Below, piece by piece: positions 1 through 8,202 of a DNA stretch of 64,000 nt (its first letter is position 1; every line of letters begins with the position of its first letter). The notes below the pieces were generated by a model. It made no database searches, had not been told where the DNA came from, and saw only the letters and a program-made list of their open reading frames with translations. The position numbers were made by a program, and so were the translations under genes. Origin of the DNA: Streptosporangium nondiastaticum (GTDB lineage: Bacteria > Actinomycetota > Actinomycetes > Streptomycetales > Streptomycetaceae); the NCBI RefSeq assembly GCF_003011965.1, contig NZ_PXWG01000021.1, positions 1 through 64,000 of the forward strand. Direction: 5' to 3'.

Positions 1-1
1 G

Positions 2-1414
2 CCGGCTCCCTACGCCCAGGGCGGCGCGGGACAGGGCGGCGGCACGCACGGCGCCGGGCAGGTGCCCGGCGGCGCCCCGGCGGCGCCCGCGGCCTCCGCG
101 GAACCCGCGACGCAGTACCTGCCGCCCCTGAGCGGTGACGATTCTGCTGCGGCTACGCAGTACCTGCCGCCTGTGGGCGGCGGCGCGGCCTCCGGGGACG
201 CCTCCGCTGCGGCCACGCAGTACTTGCCGCCTGTGGGCGGCGGTTCCAACGGTGGCTCCAGCGGTGGTCCTACGGGTGGGGATTCCGCCGCTGCGGCCAC
301 GCAGTACATGCCGCCCGTGGGTGGTGGTCCCGCGGGCGGGGACTCGGCCGCTGCCACGCAGTACCTGCCGCCCGTAGGCGGTGGCCCCGCGGGCGGGGAT
401 TCCGCCGCGGCCACGCAATACCTGCCGCCCGTCGCCGGAGGCGCTCCGGTCGGTGGTGGTCCCCTCGGAGGCGCTCCCGTCGGTGGCGGTCCCGTCCCGC
501 CGCCCCCGTACCAGCCGCCGCTCGGCGCCGGCCCCGCGCAGGGAGAGCGGCCGCCGCCCTCCGAGTTCGACGGCCTCTTCCGCGCCTCGGCCGCCTCCGC
601 CGCGGCTTCCGCTTCCGTCTCCGCCTCCGCTCCCGGTTCCGCCGGTCCCCGCGGTGCGGCCGCAGCCGCCCCCGGGCACATACCTCCGCCGCGTGCCCCG
701 CACGCGGCGCCCCCGCAGCCCGCCCCCGCCTCCCCGCCCTCCCGGCGGAAGCTGCCCACCGCGGCCATCGTCGGCATCGTCGTCGCCGGCTGCGCCGTCG
801 CGGGCCTCGCCGCCGGTGCGCTGCTCAGCGGCGGGGGAGACGAGAAGAAGAGCGACACCCCGCAGAACACCGCCGTCAGCTCCGCCACGCCCGGCGACGC
901 GTCCGACCAGGGCGACGGCGGCAAGAAGGAGCCGTCGGCGTCGGCGGACCCGGCGGATCCGGTGGCCGCCCAGGCCAAGGCCCTGGACGCCCTGCTGAAG
1001 GACAGCAACAACAGCCGCGACGCCGTGATCAAGGCCGTCGACTCGACCCGGGACTGCAAGGACCTGGGCAAGTCCGCGTCCGACCTGCGCGACGCCGCCA
1101 AGCAGCGCGACGGCCTCGTCACCCGGCTGCAGAAGACCGCGATCGACAAGCTCCCCAACAGCGCCGAGCTGTCGGCGCAGCTGACCAAGGCGTGGCAGTC
1201 GTCCGCCTCCGCGGACACCCACTACGCGGCGTGGGCGGACCAGGTCGGCGGCAAGCACGGCTGCATCAAGGGCCACGCGCGCCCGTCGGGCGAGAGCACC
1301 GCGGGCGACCGTGCCAGCGGCGACGCCACGGCCGCGAAGAAGCAGGCCGCGGAGCTGTGGAACCCGATCGCGAAGAAGTACGGGCTGTCGCAGCACTCGT
1401 GGGCGCAGCTCTGA
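2..1414 (+). CDS. Membrane-anchored protein with TQY(L/M)PP repeats (5' partial)
   Basis: The frame is open from the left window edge, so the true start probably lies upstream; the first internal GTG is at 62. The first ~150 residues after that GTG hold six imperfect repeats with the core ATQYLPP or ATQYMPP separated by Gly/Ala/Ser/Asp linkers. A Pro/Ala-rich stretch follows, then one hydrophobic segment around residues 232-258 (AAIVGIVVAGCAVAGLAAGA) and a C-terminal domain of ~190 residues with two cysteines (in RDCKD and HGCIK). The layout suggests a cytoplasmic, disordered, repeat-bearing N terminus and an extracytoplasmic C terminus. I do not recognise the C-terminal domain. The repeated Thr-Gln-Tyr-Leu fits the pThr-x-x-(Leu/Ile) pattern bound by FHA domains; this is inference. 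Confidence 0.75.
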   Translation, partial: PAPYAQGGAGQGGGTHGAGQVPGGAPAAPAASAEPATQYLPPLSGDDSAAATQYLPPVGGGAASGDASAAATQYLPPVGGGSNGGSSGGPTGGDSAAAATQYMPPVGGGPAGGDSAAATQYLPPVGGGPAGGDSAAATQYLPPVAGGAPVGGGPLGGAPVGGGPVPPPPYQPPLGAGPAQGERPPPSEFDGLFRASAASAAASASVSASAPGSAGPRGAAAAAPGHIPPPRAPHAAPPQPAPASPPSRRKLPTAAIVGIVVAGCAVAGLAAGALLSGGGDEKKSDTPQNTAVSSATPGDASDQGDGGKKEPSASADPADPVAAQAKALDALLKDSNNSRDAVIKAVDSTRDCKDLGKSASDLRDAAKQRDGLVTRLQKTAIDKLPNSAELSAQLTKAWQSSASADTHYAAWADQVGGKHGCIKGHARPSGESTAGDRASGDATAAKKQAAELWNPIAKKYGLSQHSWAQL

Positions 1415-1486
1415 CGATCACCGGCGGAGGGGCGGAAGGCGGGGGCTCGGGCCGGATGTCAGTGGGGGAACGTACGATCGATTGCT

Positions 1487-1981
1487 ATGCAGGGTTCGGA
1501 GAAGTCTTCCCGCCGCGGCCGCCGCTCGACCACCATGGACGGCATGCCGCTCAATGACATGCCGTGGTGGCGCTGGCGTGCCCAGGTGCGCTCGGCGCTG
1601 CACATGCTCTCGGACCCGGTCTTCCAGCGCGAGCGCTGGCTCGTCGGCGACGCGGGCTTCGGGGACGTGACGGACGCCGTCTACCGACTCGTCGAGGACA
1701 CCTGGCTGGACAACTGGTCGGCCGAGAAATACATCGGGACGATCTTCCGCGACTCGGGCGAGGCCGCGCTCGTCGATCTCGCCGTGCTGCGCGTCCTGCG
1801 GATAATGCACCAGGTCGGGCCGGACGCCCCGGTCTCGGCGTATCTGGAGCACCACGGCTGGCCGGAGGCGGTCCAGGCCGCGCGGGAGGCGCACGTGCGG
1901 CTCGCGCTGAACGACGGGGACGAGCCGGAGGCCCCGCCGCGCCCGCTGGAGGTGCTGGAGCGGCTGACGCAGGTGCGCTGA
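1487..1981 (+). CDS. Conserved hypothetical protein, SCO4402-like
   Basis: A 164-residue soluble protein. It is acidic and Trp-rich near the N terminus (DMPWWRWRAQVRSAL), mostly predicted helical, with no signal peptide or membrane segment. I recall similar proteins named after S. coelicolor SCO4402 but cannot assign a function. ATG 1487 lacks a good ribosome-binding site: the nearest purine run, GGGGGAA, is ~17 nt upstream. ATG 1535 or 1544 could be the real start and would remove the basic MQGSEKSSRRGRRS prefix. purU follows 61 bp downstream on the same strand. Confidence 0.7.
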   Translation: MQGSEKSSRRGRRSTTMDGMPLNDMPWWRWRAQVRSALHMLSDPVFQRERWLVGDAGFGDVTDAVYRLVEDTWLDNWSAEKYIGTIFRDSGEAALVDLAVLRVLRIMHQVGPDAPVSAYLEHHGWPEAVQAAREAHVRLALNDGDEPEAPPRPLEVLERLTQVR

Positions 1982-2042
1982 GCCGCGGCCCCGACCGCGG
2001 CGCGGTTCGGGGGGCCCCGCGGGTGTGCGAGGCTATTGGGCT

Positions 2043-2936
2043 ATGAACGCCTCCCAGTCCCCTGCCGCCGAAGGGGCCCCAGCGCAGCCCGAGCAGTACG
2101 TCCTCACCCTCTCCTGCCCCGACAAGCAGGGCATCGTCCACGCGGTGTCCAGCTACCTCTTCATGACCGGGTGCAACATCGAGGACAGCCAGCAGTTCGG
2201 TGACCACGACACCGGGCTCTTCTTCATGCGCGTCCACTTCGGCGCGGAGGCGCCCGTCACCCTGGAGAAGCTGCGCGCCAGCTTCGCCGCCATCGGCGAC
2301 TCCTTCCACATGGACTGGGAGATCCACCGGGCCGACGAGAAGATGCGCATCGTCCTGATGGTGTCCAAGTTCGGCCACTGCCTGAACGACCTGCTCTTCC
2401 GCTCGCGGATCGGCGCCCTGCCGGTGGAGATCGCCGCCGTCGTCTCCAACCACACCGACTTCGCCGAGCTCGTCGGCTCCTACGGGGTCCCGTTCCACCA
2501 CATTCCGGTCACGAAGGACACCAAGCCGGAGGCGGAGGCGAAGCTCCTGGAGCTCGTCCAGGCCGAGAACGTCGAGCTCGTCGTCCTCGCCCGCTATATG
2601 CAGGTCCTCTCGGACGACCTCTGCAAGGTCCTCTCCGGGAAGATCATCAACATCCACCACTCCTTCCTCCCGAGCTTCAAGGGCGCCAAGCCGTACCACC
2701 AGGCGCACGCCCGCGGCGTGAAGCTGATCGGTGCGACGGCGCACTACGTGACCGCGGACCTCGACGAGGGCCCGATCATCGAGCAGGAGGTCGAGCGCGT
2801 GGGCCACGAGGTGACCCCGGAGCAGCTGGTCGCCATCGGCCGCGACGTCGAGTGCCAGGCCCTCGCCCGCGCGGTGAAGTGGCACAGCGAGCACCGCGTC
2901 CTGCTGAACGGCCGCCGGACGGTCGTCTTCGCGTAG
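2043..2936 (+). CDS. purU: Formyltetrahydrofolate deformylase PurU
   Basis: Hydrolyses 10-formyl-tetrahydrofolate to tetrahydrofolate and formate in the cytoplasm, balancing one-carbon pools for purine and Met/Gly metabolism. At 297 residues it matches the family length. An N-terminal ACT domain (about 12-90; LTLSCPDKQGIVHAVSSYL) is followed by a formyltransferase-like catalytic domain. That domain carries MRIVLMVSKFGHCLNDLL, the HIPVTKDTKPEAE loop, VLARYMQVLS and the signature NIHHSFLPSFKGAKPYHQA. ATG 2043 is chosen over an upstream GTG because the homology starts there. Confidence 0.95.
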   Translation: MNASQSPAAEGAPAQPEQYVLTLSCPDKQGIVHAVSSYLFMTGCNIEDSQQFGDHDTGLFFMRVHFGAEAPVTLEKLRASFAAIGDSFHMDWEIHRADEKMRIVLMVSKFGHCLNDLLFRSRIGALPVEIAAVVSNHTDFAELVGSYGVPFHHIPVTKDTKPEAEAKLLELVQAENVELVVLARYMQVLSDDLCKVLSGKIINIHHSFLPSFKGAKPYHQAHARGVKLIGATAHYVTADLDEGPIIEQEVERVGHEVTPEQLVAIGRDVECQALARAVKWHSEHRVLLNGRRTVVFA

Positions 2937-2982
2937 TACCGGGAGCGAGCGTCGGCCCGCCGCCTCGGGCTGATGCCCGCGA

Positions 2983-3021
2983 ACGTCTGTGGCCCGCATC
3001 CTCGATGCGGGCCACAGACGT
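2983..3021. terminator. Bidirectional terminator between purU and the anti-sigma gene
   Basis: Perfect 18-bp inverted repeat (arms 2983-3000 and 3004-3021) with a three-base loop, lying between the convergent ends of purU and the anti-sigma-type gene. There is no long T tract, which is usual for Streptomyces. Confidence 0.8.
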
Positions 3022-3033
3022 ATTCCAGGCCCC

Positions 3034-4422
3034 TCACATCCGCGACAGCGAAGCCGTCGCGTACAGCGCGTCCAGGATCGCCTCGCGGTCCCCGGACTGG
3101 CCCGCTGCCGCGTCCTCCGGGTGGACGTGGCCCGCGGCGAGGCGGCAGAACTCCATGGCGTCCAGGGCGACATGGGCGACCTCGGTCGCCGGGGAGGGCG
3201 TGGCGGCCGGGGAGTCGAGGGCGATGTGCCAGTGGCCGCCGCCGCTGCCTTCCACTTCCAGGTGGAGGGAGCGGCCGGGCGCGCCCGCCACGGCCAGCGT
3301 GTGGGCCGGCGGGGCGAGGCCCGCGCGGCGGCGGGCGACGATGGCGGCCGGGAGCATGCGGGCCGCGAGGCCGACCAGCTCGTGGAGGTGGCCGGGCGAC
3401 GGCGGGTGGTAGGGGTAGTCGACGGCGTCGGCGATGTCCTCCGCGTGGATCCAGCACTCGAAGGCCCGGTCGAGGAACGCGTCGCGCACGGGGAGCGTGG
3501 ACGGGCCGTACGGGACGGCCGGTCCGGCGGCCTCCTGATCGGCGAACGACGCGCCTCGTATCAGCGTGCGGCCCTGTTCCCGCCACTCGGCCCGCACCGC
3601 GCCCGGCGGCGTCGAGGACCGTGCCGCCCACAGGGCCTCCGTGCGCTCGGTGGGGGTGCCCGTGGCGGCCCCGAGCGGGTCCGGCAGGCCCAGGGCCCTG
3701 GCGACGAGGCCGTCGACGGCCGTGAGGTGGCCGATGACCGCGGCCACCGTGGTGTCCCGGCCGGCGGGCCGCTCGCCGTCGAACCACCGCAGCCGCACAG
3801 GCGCCTGCCACTCCGCCTCGCCGATGTCGTGCAGGAGGGCGTCGAGGCGGGCGGTCTCCGCGTCGTAGGGGGCGGCCCACGCGGGCACGGGGACGCGGGC
3901 CGGACGGCGGCCCAGGCAGGAGGCGAGCACGCGCGAGCGCAGCCGCGGGTCGAGGTCCAGGTTGTCCTCCGGGTGGAGCAGGGCGACGGCTTCGCGCAGC
4001 CGTACGGCTTCGTCCGCGCAGGTGGCGCAGTCGGTCAGGTGGGCCTCGACGGCCGCGGTCTCCTCGGCGGAGCAGGCGGCCAGGGCCCACGCGCCGAGGA
4101 GGGACTTGAGGACCTTGTGCGACCTCGGAGCCATGTCGGACGTCGGAGCCATTTCGGGAAGAGGGGGTGAGGCGGGAGCGGCGGCGGGGCCGGGATCGGG
4201 CGCGGGAGCAGCGGCAGGGGCGGTCCCGGGATCGGGTGCGGGATCCGGTGCGGGAGCAGCGCTGGGCGCAGGGCCGGGCGCCGGTGCGGGGGCCGCTTCC
4301 GGCCACCGGGGGCCGTCCTCCGCCGCCGTCCGCGGCAGCGGTATCCGCGGCGGCCCGGACGGACCGGAGGCGCCGTTTCCGCCTTGTGGGCCCGCGCCGC
4401 CCCGGCCGAACTCCTCGCTCAC
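3034..4422 (-). CDS. Zinc-finger anti-sigma-type protein with MDMPI (maleylpyruvate isomerase-like) domain
   Basis: A 462-residue protein. Residues 1-95 are Pro/Ala-rich and probably disordered, partly (Ala-Pro-Asp-Pro)-like repeats. A zf-HC2-type motif follows, H128-x3-C132-x2-C135 (HLTDCATC), as in ZAS anti-sigma factors. The remainder (~180-400) resembles the mycothiol-dependent maleylpyruvate isomerase N-terminal/DinB-like fold (DALLHDIGEAEWQAPVRLRWFDG; ECWIHAEDIADAVDYPY). It starts at GTG 4422, whose GTGA overlaps the stop of the upstream sigma-factor gene, so the two are translationally coupled and probably act together. The likely role is to bind and inhibit the sigma factor; whether the enzyme-like domain is catalytic or a sensor is unknown. 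Confidence 0.85.
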   Translation of the reverse strand: MSEEFGRGGAGPQGGNGASGPSGPPRIPLPRTAAEDGPRWPEAAPAPAPGPAPSAAPAPDPAPDPGTAPAAAPAPDPGPAAAPASPPLPEMAPTSDMAPRSHKVLKSLLGAWALAACSAEETAAVEAHLTDCATCADEAVRLREAVALLHPEDNLDLDPRLRSRVLASCLGRRPARVPVPAWAAPYDAETARLDALLHDIGEAEWQAPVRLRWFDGERPAGRDTTVAAVIGHLTAVDGLVARALGLPDPLGAATGTPTERTEALWAARSSTPPGAVRAEWREQGRTLIRGASFADQEAAGPAVPYGPSTLPVRDAFLDRAFECWIHAEDIADAVDYPYHPPSPGHLHELVGLAARMLPAAIVARRRAGLAPPAHTLAVAGAPGRSLHLEVEGSGGGHWHIALDSPAATPSPATEVAHVALDAMEFCRLAAGHVHPEDAAAGQSGDREAILDALYATASLSRM

Positions 4423-4985
4423 AGTGCCCCTCCGTGCGCCGGCGGCGCGATGACGCGCGGCCCGCGGTGCGCGGTGGAGAGCAGCTGCAGCCCGAGGCGC
4501 AGCCGGCGCCGCGCCTCGTCCTCCGTGACGCCGAGCTGCGCGGCCGCCCGGCGGTAGTCGAGGCGGCGCAGGTAGGCGAGGTCGAGCGCGGCGCGCAGCG
4601 GGGCCGGCATGGACGTGACGATGTAGTCGGCGCGGGCCGCGGCGGACGCCGCCCGCACCTTCTCCTCGATCTCCTCGGGCGTGGCCGCCCCGGCGCTCTG
4701 GGACTGCCGCAGCCGCTCCACCGCCTGACGGTGGGTGAGCCCGGCGATCCAGGAGCGCAGCGAGCCCTCCTTGGGGTCGAAGTCGCCGGGGTGCTCCCAG
4801 ACGTGGCCGAAAACCTCGCGCGTGACGCGGTCGGCGGCGGCCTCGTCCTCAAGGACGCGGTGGGCGAGGGTGTGCACGAGGGAGGCGAAGCGGTCGTAGA
4901 GTTCGCCGAGGGCGGCCGCCTCGCCGTGCGCGAGCCGCTGCTGCATCTTGCGGTCCCACCGGGGTGGTGCTCCGTCGGTCGCCAT
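4419..4985 (-). CDS. ECF-like RNA polymerase sigma factor
   Basis: 188 residues with sigma-70 region 2 (about 20-85; LGELYDRFASLVHTLAHRVL through WEHPGDFDPKEGSLRSWI) and a region 4 helix-turn-helix (about 130-175; LRAALDLAYLRRLDYRRAAA, LGVTEDEARRRLRLGL). ATG 4985 is chosen because it has GGAGGGG just upstream and begins next to region 2; an open frame to 5150 adds 55 residues of unrelated sequence. It is the first gene of a two-gene operon with the zinc-finger protein, and a divergent STAS gene lies upstream. Together they form a partner-switching-like sigma, anti-sigma and antagonist module. Target promoters are unknown. Confidence 0.88.
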   Translation of the reverse strand: MATDGAPPRWDRKMQQRLAHGEAAALGELYDRFASLVHTLAHRVLEDEAAADRVTREVFGHVWEHPGDFDPKEGSLRSWIAGLTHRQAVERLRQSQSAGAATPEEIEEKVRAASAAARADYIVTSMPAPLRAALDLAYLRRLDYRRAAAQLGVTEDEARRRLRLGLQLLSTAHRGPRVIAPPAHGGAL

Positions 4986-5444
4986 GGCTGCCCCTCCGTC
5001 CGCCGCTGGTTCTCGTCGATCCGATCCGCCGAAAGTGTGTCCGTCGCACTCATGCCCGGCGTCATGCCGCACCGCGCTTGTGCCCACGGTCACATACTCC
5101 TCGAATGTAGTGGCCGGGTCCGGCGGTCCGGCCGCCTTTGCGGGGAACATCGTGAAGATCGCCCCACCGGGCGGCTCCGGATGGTATTGCCACGGTCACT
5201 TTCCGCACATCTGGCCGATCGTTACGGATCGTACGTGCGCGAATGTGCCGATGTGTTATGCGGGTGTGACCGGAACTTTGGGGATTAACGGTTCGAGCTG
5301 GGCATAGGCTCGTTGGGGGCCGGCGCCGCACGCCCGGTCCCACCGGCGTTTCACGTGGGCGAGACGGGGGAGACGCCGGGCAGCCACGGCTGCGGAAAGG
5401 TCCGTTCCGGGGAGCGAGAGACCGAGCGAAGGGGCTTCGAGCGC
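4986..5444. promoter_or_regulatory. Divergent intergenic region between sigma factor and STAS gene
   Basis: A 459-bp region with no convincing gene. The sigma-factor ribosome-binding site lies at its left edge. It contains a locally AT-richer part (about 5180-5290) that probably holds divergent promoters. In-frame TTG 5313 and GTG 5355 could extend the STAS protein, but neither has a clear ribosome-binding site. Confidence 0.4.
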
Positions 5445-5840
5445 GTGACGTTGAAGGTGAAGGACGCCGAGCGCGGGGACTGGGCCGTCCTCCGCGTCTC
5501 CGGCGAGATGGACCTGGTGACGTCGCCGGTGGTCCGGCAACGCGTGCACGACGCGGTCGCCGACGGACGGCGCAGCCTCGTGCTCGACCTGGCCGAGGTG
5601 CGCTTCTGCGACTCCAGCGGCGTCGGCGTCCTCATCGCCGCCCGCCGCCTGATGCGCTCCTGTCAGGGGCGGCTGAGACTCATCCTGCCCCCGCAGGGCG
5701 GCGCGGCGGACGGCTCCCACGTCAACAGGGTGCTCGGCGCACTGGGGGTGCGCCGCCTCTTCGAGATCTATCCGGACCTGGCCACGGCCACCCACGAGGG
5801 CCGCGACAGCGGCGAGGCCCTCCCCGCGCAGTCCGCCTAG
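5445..5840 (+). CDS. STAS-domain anti-sigma factor antagonist
   Basis: 131 residues, essentially one STAS domain of the SpoIIAA/RsbV/BldG type. It has the expected beta strand WAVLRVSGEMDLVTSP and the phosphorylation-loop motif CDSSGVGVL, with Ser57 and Ser58 as candidate phosphoacceptors. In this family the unphosphorylated protein binds an RsbW-like kinase or other anti-sigma factor and frees the sigma factor. GTG 5445 is chosen because the STAS fold begins there; GAAGGGG lies ~15 nt upstream, somewhat far. Its position divergent from the sigma/anti-sigma pair suggests, but does not prove, that they share a circuit. No RsbW-like kinase gene is adjacent. Confidence 0.85.
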   Translation: MTLKVKDAERGDWAVLRVSGEMDLVTSPVVRQRVHDAVADGRRSLVLDLAEVRFCDSSGVGVLIAARRLMRSCQGRLRLILPPQGGAADGSHVNRVLGALGVRRLFEIYPDLATATHEGRDSGEALPAQSA

Positions 5841-5888
5841 GCGGACCGCTCCGCGGAGGGGCCCGCCCCTCCGACCCCCGTACCTCTC

Positions 5889-7028
5889 CTACCCCTCCCG
5901 CGGGAACCCGGCCCGTACGACGAAGCCGCCCTCCCGCGTCCCGTGTGCCTCAAGAGTTCCGCCCAGGCTCTGCGCCCGCTCGCGCAGTCCCACCAGTCCG
6001 TGCCCGCCGCCGGGCAGCCCCGGTGCCGGGACGGCCGCGTCCGGCGGTCCGTTGCGGATCTCCACCAGCAGCGTCTCCGCGGCGTCCTCCGCCAGCCGCA
6101 CCCGTACCCGCGCACCGGGCGCGTGCTTGCGGGCGTTGGTCAGCGCTTCCTGCACCGTGCGGAACGCCGCGCGCTCGACGGCCTCGGAGCGCGCGGTCCC
6201 GGGAGCGCACGCGTTCTCGTACGTCACGTCGAGCGCGCTCAGCTCGATCAGCCGGGGCAGGTCCGCGAGGCGCGGCTGCGGGGTGAGCTCTTCGGTGTCG
6301 GCCCCGGCGGCGCGCAGGATGCCGACCATGTGCCGCAGCTCCTCCAGCGTGCGCACCGACAGCTCGCGGATCCTGCGGGCCCCTTCGCGCGCCTGCTCGT
6401 CGCCCGTGCTGATCTGGACGGCGCCGGCCTGCAGGCTGATCAGGCTGACCTGGTGGGCGACGACGTCGTGCATCTCGCGGGCGAGCCGGGCCCGCTCGGT
6501 GGCCAGGACCTGGTCTGCGAGCAGCCGGTCCTCGCGCGCCCGGCTGCGCGTCAGCTCGTCCAGCCGCGCGCCGAGCTCGCGCCGGGTGCGGGTGAGCAGG
6601 CCGAGCGCGACGGGCGTGGCGGCGGTGACGCACGCGTCGAGGAACTGGAGGGCCACGTCGCGCCGGTCGGCGAAGGAGAGGTGGGAGATCGGGTACGGCA
6701 GGAAGTGCGCGGCGGCGAGCAGCGCGGCCGCCCCCACGAGCAGCCGCCGGTCGGTGCGCAGCGTCGCCACCGTGTACAGCGCGATCATCGGGGCGAACCA
6801 GACGTAGCCGATGTAGATGCCGGGCAGCGTCACCGCGAAGACGGTGAGCGGGAAGCGCCGGCGCCACACCAGCGCGGCCGCGGCCGCGAGCGACACCCCG
6901 AGGTCCAGTCCGGGCTTCGGCCCGTTGACCAGCAGGGCGTCCACCACCGCTATCAGCACGGGGACGACGATGGGGAGGGCGGTGCGCACACGCGGGGGAA
7001 GCCGGCGCGGGCCCGCGGCGGTGGTCAC
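5889..7028 (-). CDS. Sensor histidine kinase, NarL-type two-component system
   Basis: 379 residues. The N-terminal third carries about four or five hydrophobic segments (about 17-145) without an obvious extracytoplasmic domain. HisKA_3 dimerisation follows with the phosphoacceptor H187 in REMHDVVAHQVSLISLQ, then an HATPase domain with the N-box in LTNARKHAPGARV and the G-box GHGLVGLRERAQSLGGTLEA. The architecture matches the Streptomyces intramembrane-sensing kinases that pair with LuxR-type regulators. GTG 7028 overlaps the stop of the response-regulator gene (GTGA), so the pair is coupled. The signal is unknown. Confidence 0.92.
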   Translation of the reverse strand: MTTAAGPRRLPPRVRTALPIVVPVLIAVVDALLVNGPKPGLDLGVSLAAAAALVWRRRFPLTVFAVTLPGIYIGYVWFAPMIALYTVATLRTDRRLLVGAAALLAAAHFLPYPISHLSFADRRDVALQFLDACVTAATPVALGLLTRTRRELGARLDELTRSRAREDRLLADQVLATERARLAREMHDVVAHQVSLISLQAGAVQISTGDEQAREGARRIRELSVRTLEELRHMVGILRAAGADTEELTPQPRLADLPRLIELSALDVTYENACAPGTARSEAVERAAFRTVQEALTNARKHAPGARVRVRLAEDAAETLLVEIRNGPPDAAVPAPGLPGGGHGLVGLRERAQSLGGTLEAHGTREGGFVVRAGFPREG

Positions 7029-7714
7029 GCGCCCGCCCCCGGGCCCTCGTCCTGCGGCCGCTGCTTGCCCTGCGCCGTGACGAGCCCGGCCCGGTCGGCG
7101 ACGATCGCGGCCTGGACGCGGTTGAGCCCGCCGAGCTTGCCGAGCACCGCGCGGACGTGGTCCTTGACCGTGCTGGGCGCGAGCCCCATCCGCTCGGCGA
7201 TCTGCGGGTTGGCCAGCCCCGCGCCGAGGTGCGCGAGCACCTCCCGCTCGCGCGGGGTGAGCACCGACACCGCCTCGGCGGCCGTGGTCTCCGCCTCGGA
7301 CGCGAGGTAGCCGCCGATCACCGCGCGGGTCACGCCGGGATCGAGGACGCTGCCGCCCGCCGCGAGGGTCCGCACGGCCTGGACGAGCTGCTCCGGGTCG
7401 GTGTCCTTGAGGAGGAAGCCGGTCGCGCCGCCGCGCAGGGCCGCCGCCAGGTACTCGTTGGCGTCGAAGGTCGTGAGCATGGCGACCGCGGGCGGGCGCG
7501 GGGCGGCGCGCAGCGCGCGCAGGACGGTCAGTCCGTCGACGTCCGGCATCCGGATGTCCAGCAGGACGACGTCGGGGGCGCAGTCGCGCACGGTCGCGAC
7601 GGCCTCGCCGCCGCCGCAGTCGGCGACCACCTCGATGTCCGGGGCCGTGCCCAGGATCATCCGCAGCCCGGACCGGACGAGCTGCTCGTCGTCCACCACC
7701 GCAACACGGATCAC
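7025..7714 (-). CDS. Response regulator, NarL/LuxR family
   Basis: 229 residues with an N-terminal receiver domain (MIRVAVVDDEQLVRSGLRM; acidic pocket D8/D9, phosphoacceptor D53 in VVLLDIRMP) and a C-terminal LuxR-type helix-turn-helix (about 150-215; LTPREREVLAHLGAGLANPQ, then IAERMGLAPSTVKDHVRAVL). It is phosphorylated by the overlapping histidine kinase and would act as a DNA-binding regulator. The start is GTG 7714. No adjacent ABC-transporter target, often linked to such pairs, is seen; the upstream DNA is non-coding. Confidence 0.93.
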   Translation of the reverse strand: MIRVAVVDDEQLVRSGLRMILGTAPDIEVVADCGGGEAVATVRDCAPDVVLLDIRMPDVDGLTVLRALRAAPRPPAVAMLTTFDANEYLAAALRGGATGFLLKDTDPEQLVQAVRTLAAGGSVLDPGVTRAVIGGYLASEAETTAAEAVSVLTPREREVLAHLGAGLANPQIAERMGLAPSTVKDHVRAVLGKLGGLNRVQAAIVADRAGLVTAQGKQRPQDEGPGAGA

Positions 7715-8202
7715 CTGCCGTTACCTCTTCCACGCCTACTGCTGCCTGCGCTGCTGCTCTGTGCGTTCACGACCCGCTAGACCCTGTTCGGAGGGGTCCG
7801 GTTCCGGTCGCGTTCCCCAGCCTGCCGTACGGGTCCGACAACCATCGCCGAAAACGGAGCGTGGCGCTCCGCCCGATCGCCCTTCGGACGGTCGGGCGGC
7901 GGGGCCGGTGGCGGGTCCGACGGCCGGCACCGCCCGGCCACCCCGGCCGGCCCCCGCCCGGTCCCCCCGATCGGCGGAGACACCCCCTCCGATCGGCGGG
8001 GGCGAACCGGGACCCGCGGCGGATTCCGTACGGGGCCTACGGACGGCAGAGTGCTGTCCGTACTGCAGCATGCCGGGACTGACCTACCGGCAGTGAGGTG
8101 TTGCGGCACACGGCCACGGACCGCCGCATCCCCCACAAGCGGCGGCCCGTGGCCGGGGGAATGCCTTTGTTCACAGGGGCCCGGAGCCGTGCGGCGCCGT
8201 CG
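7715..8202. other. Non-coding region upstream of the two-component operon
   Basis: A 488-bp gap between the response-regulator start and the 3' end of the TPR regulator gene. Short frames exist on both strands, but none has a ribosome-binding site or protein-like composition. A direct repeat of CCGATCGGCGG occurs near 7965-8000. It probably carries the two-component operon promoter; I see no RNA gene. Confidence 0.4.

Noticed and set aside
7965..8000. Direct CCGATCGGCGG repeat as a riboswitch or terminator
   Set aside because: Two copies only, with no stable stem and no T tract.
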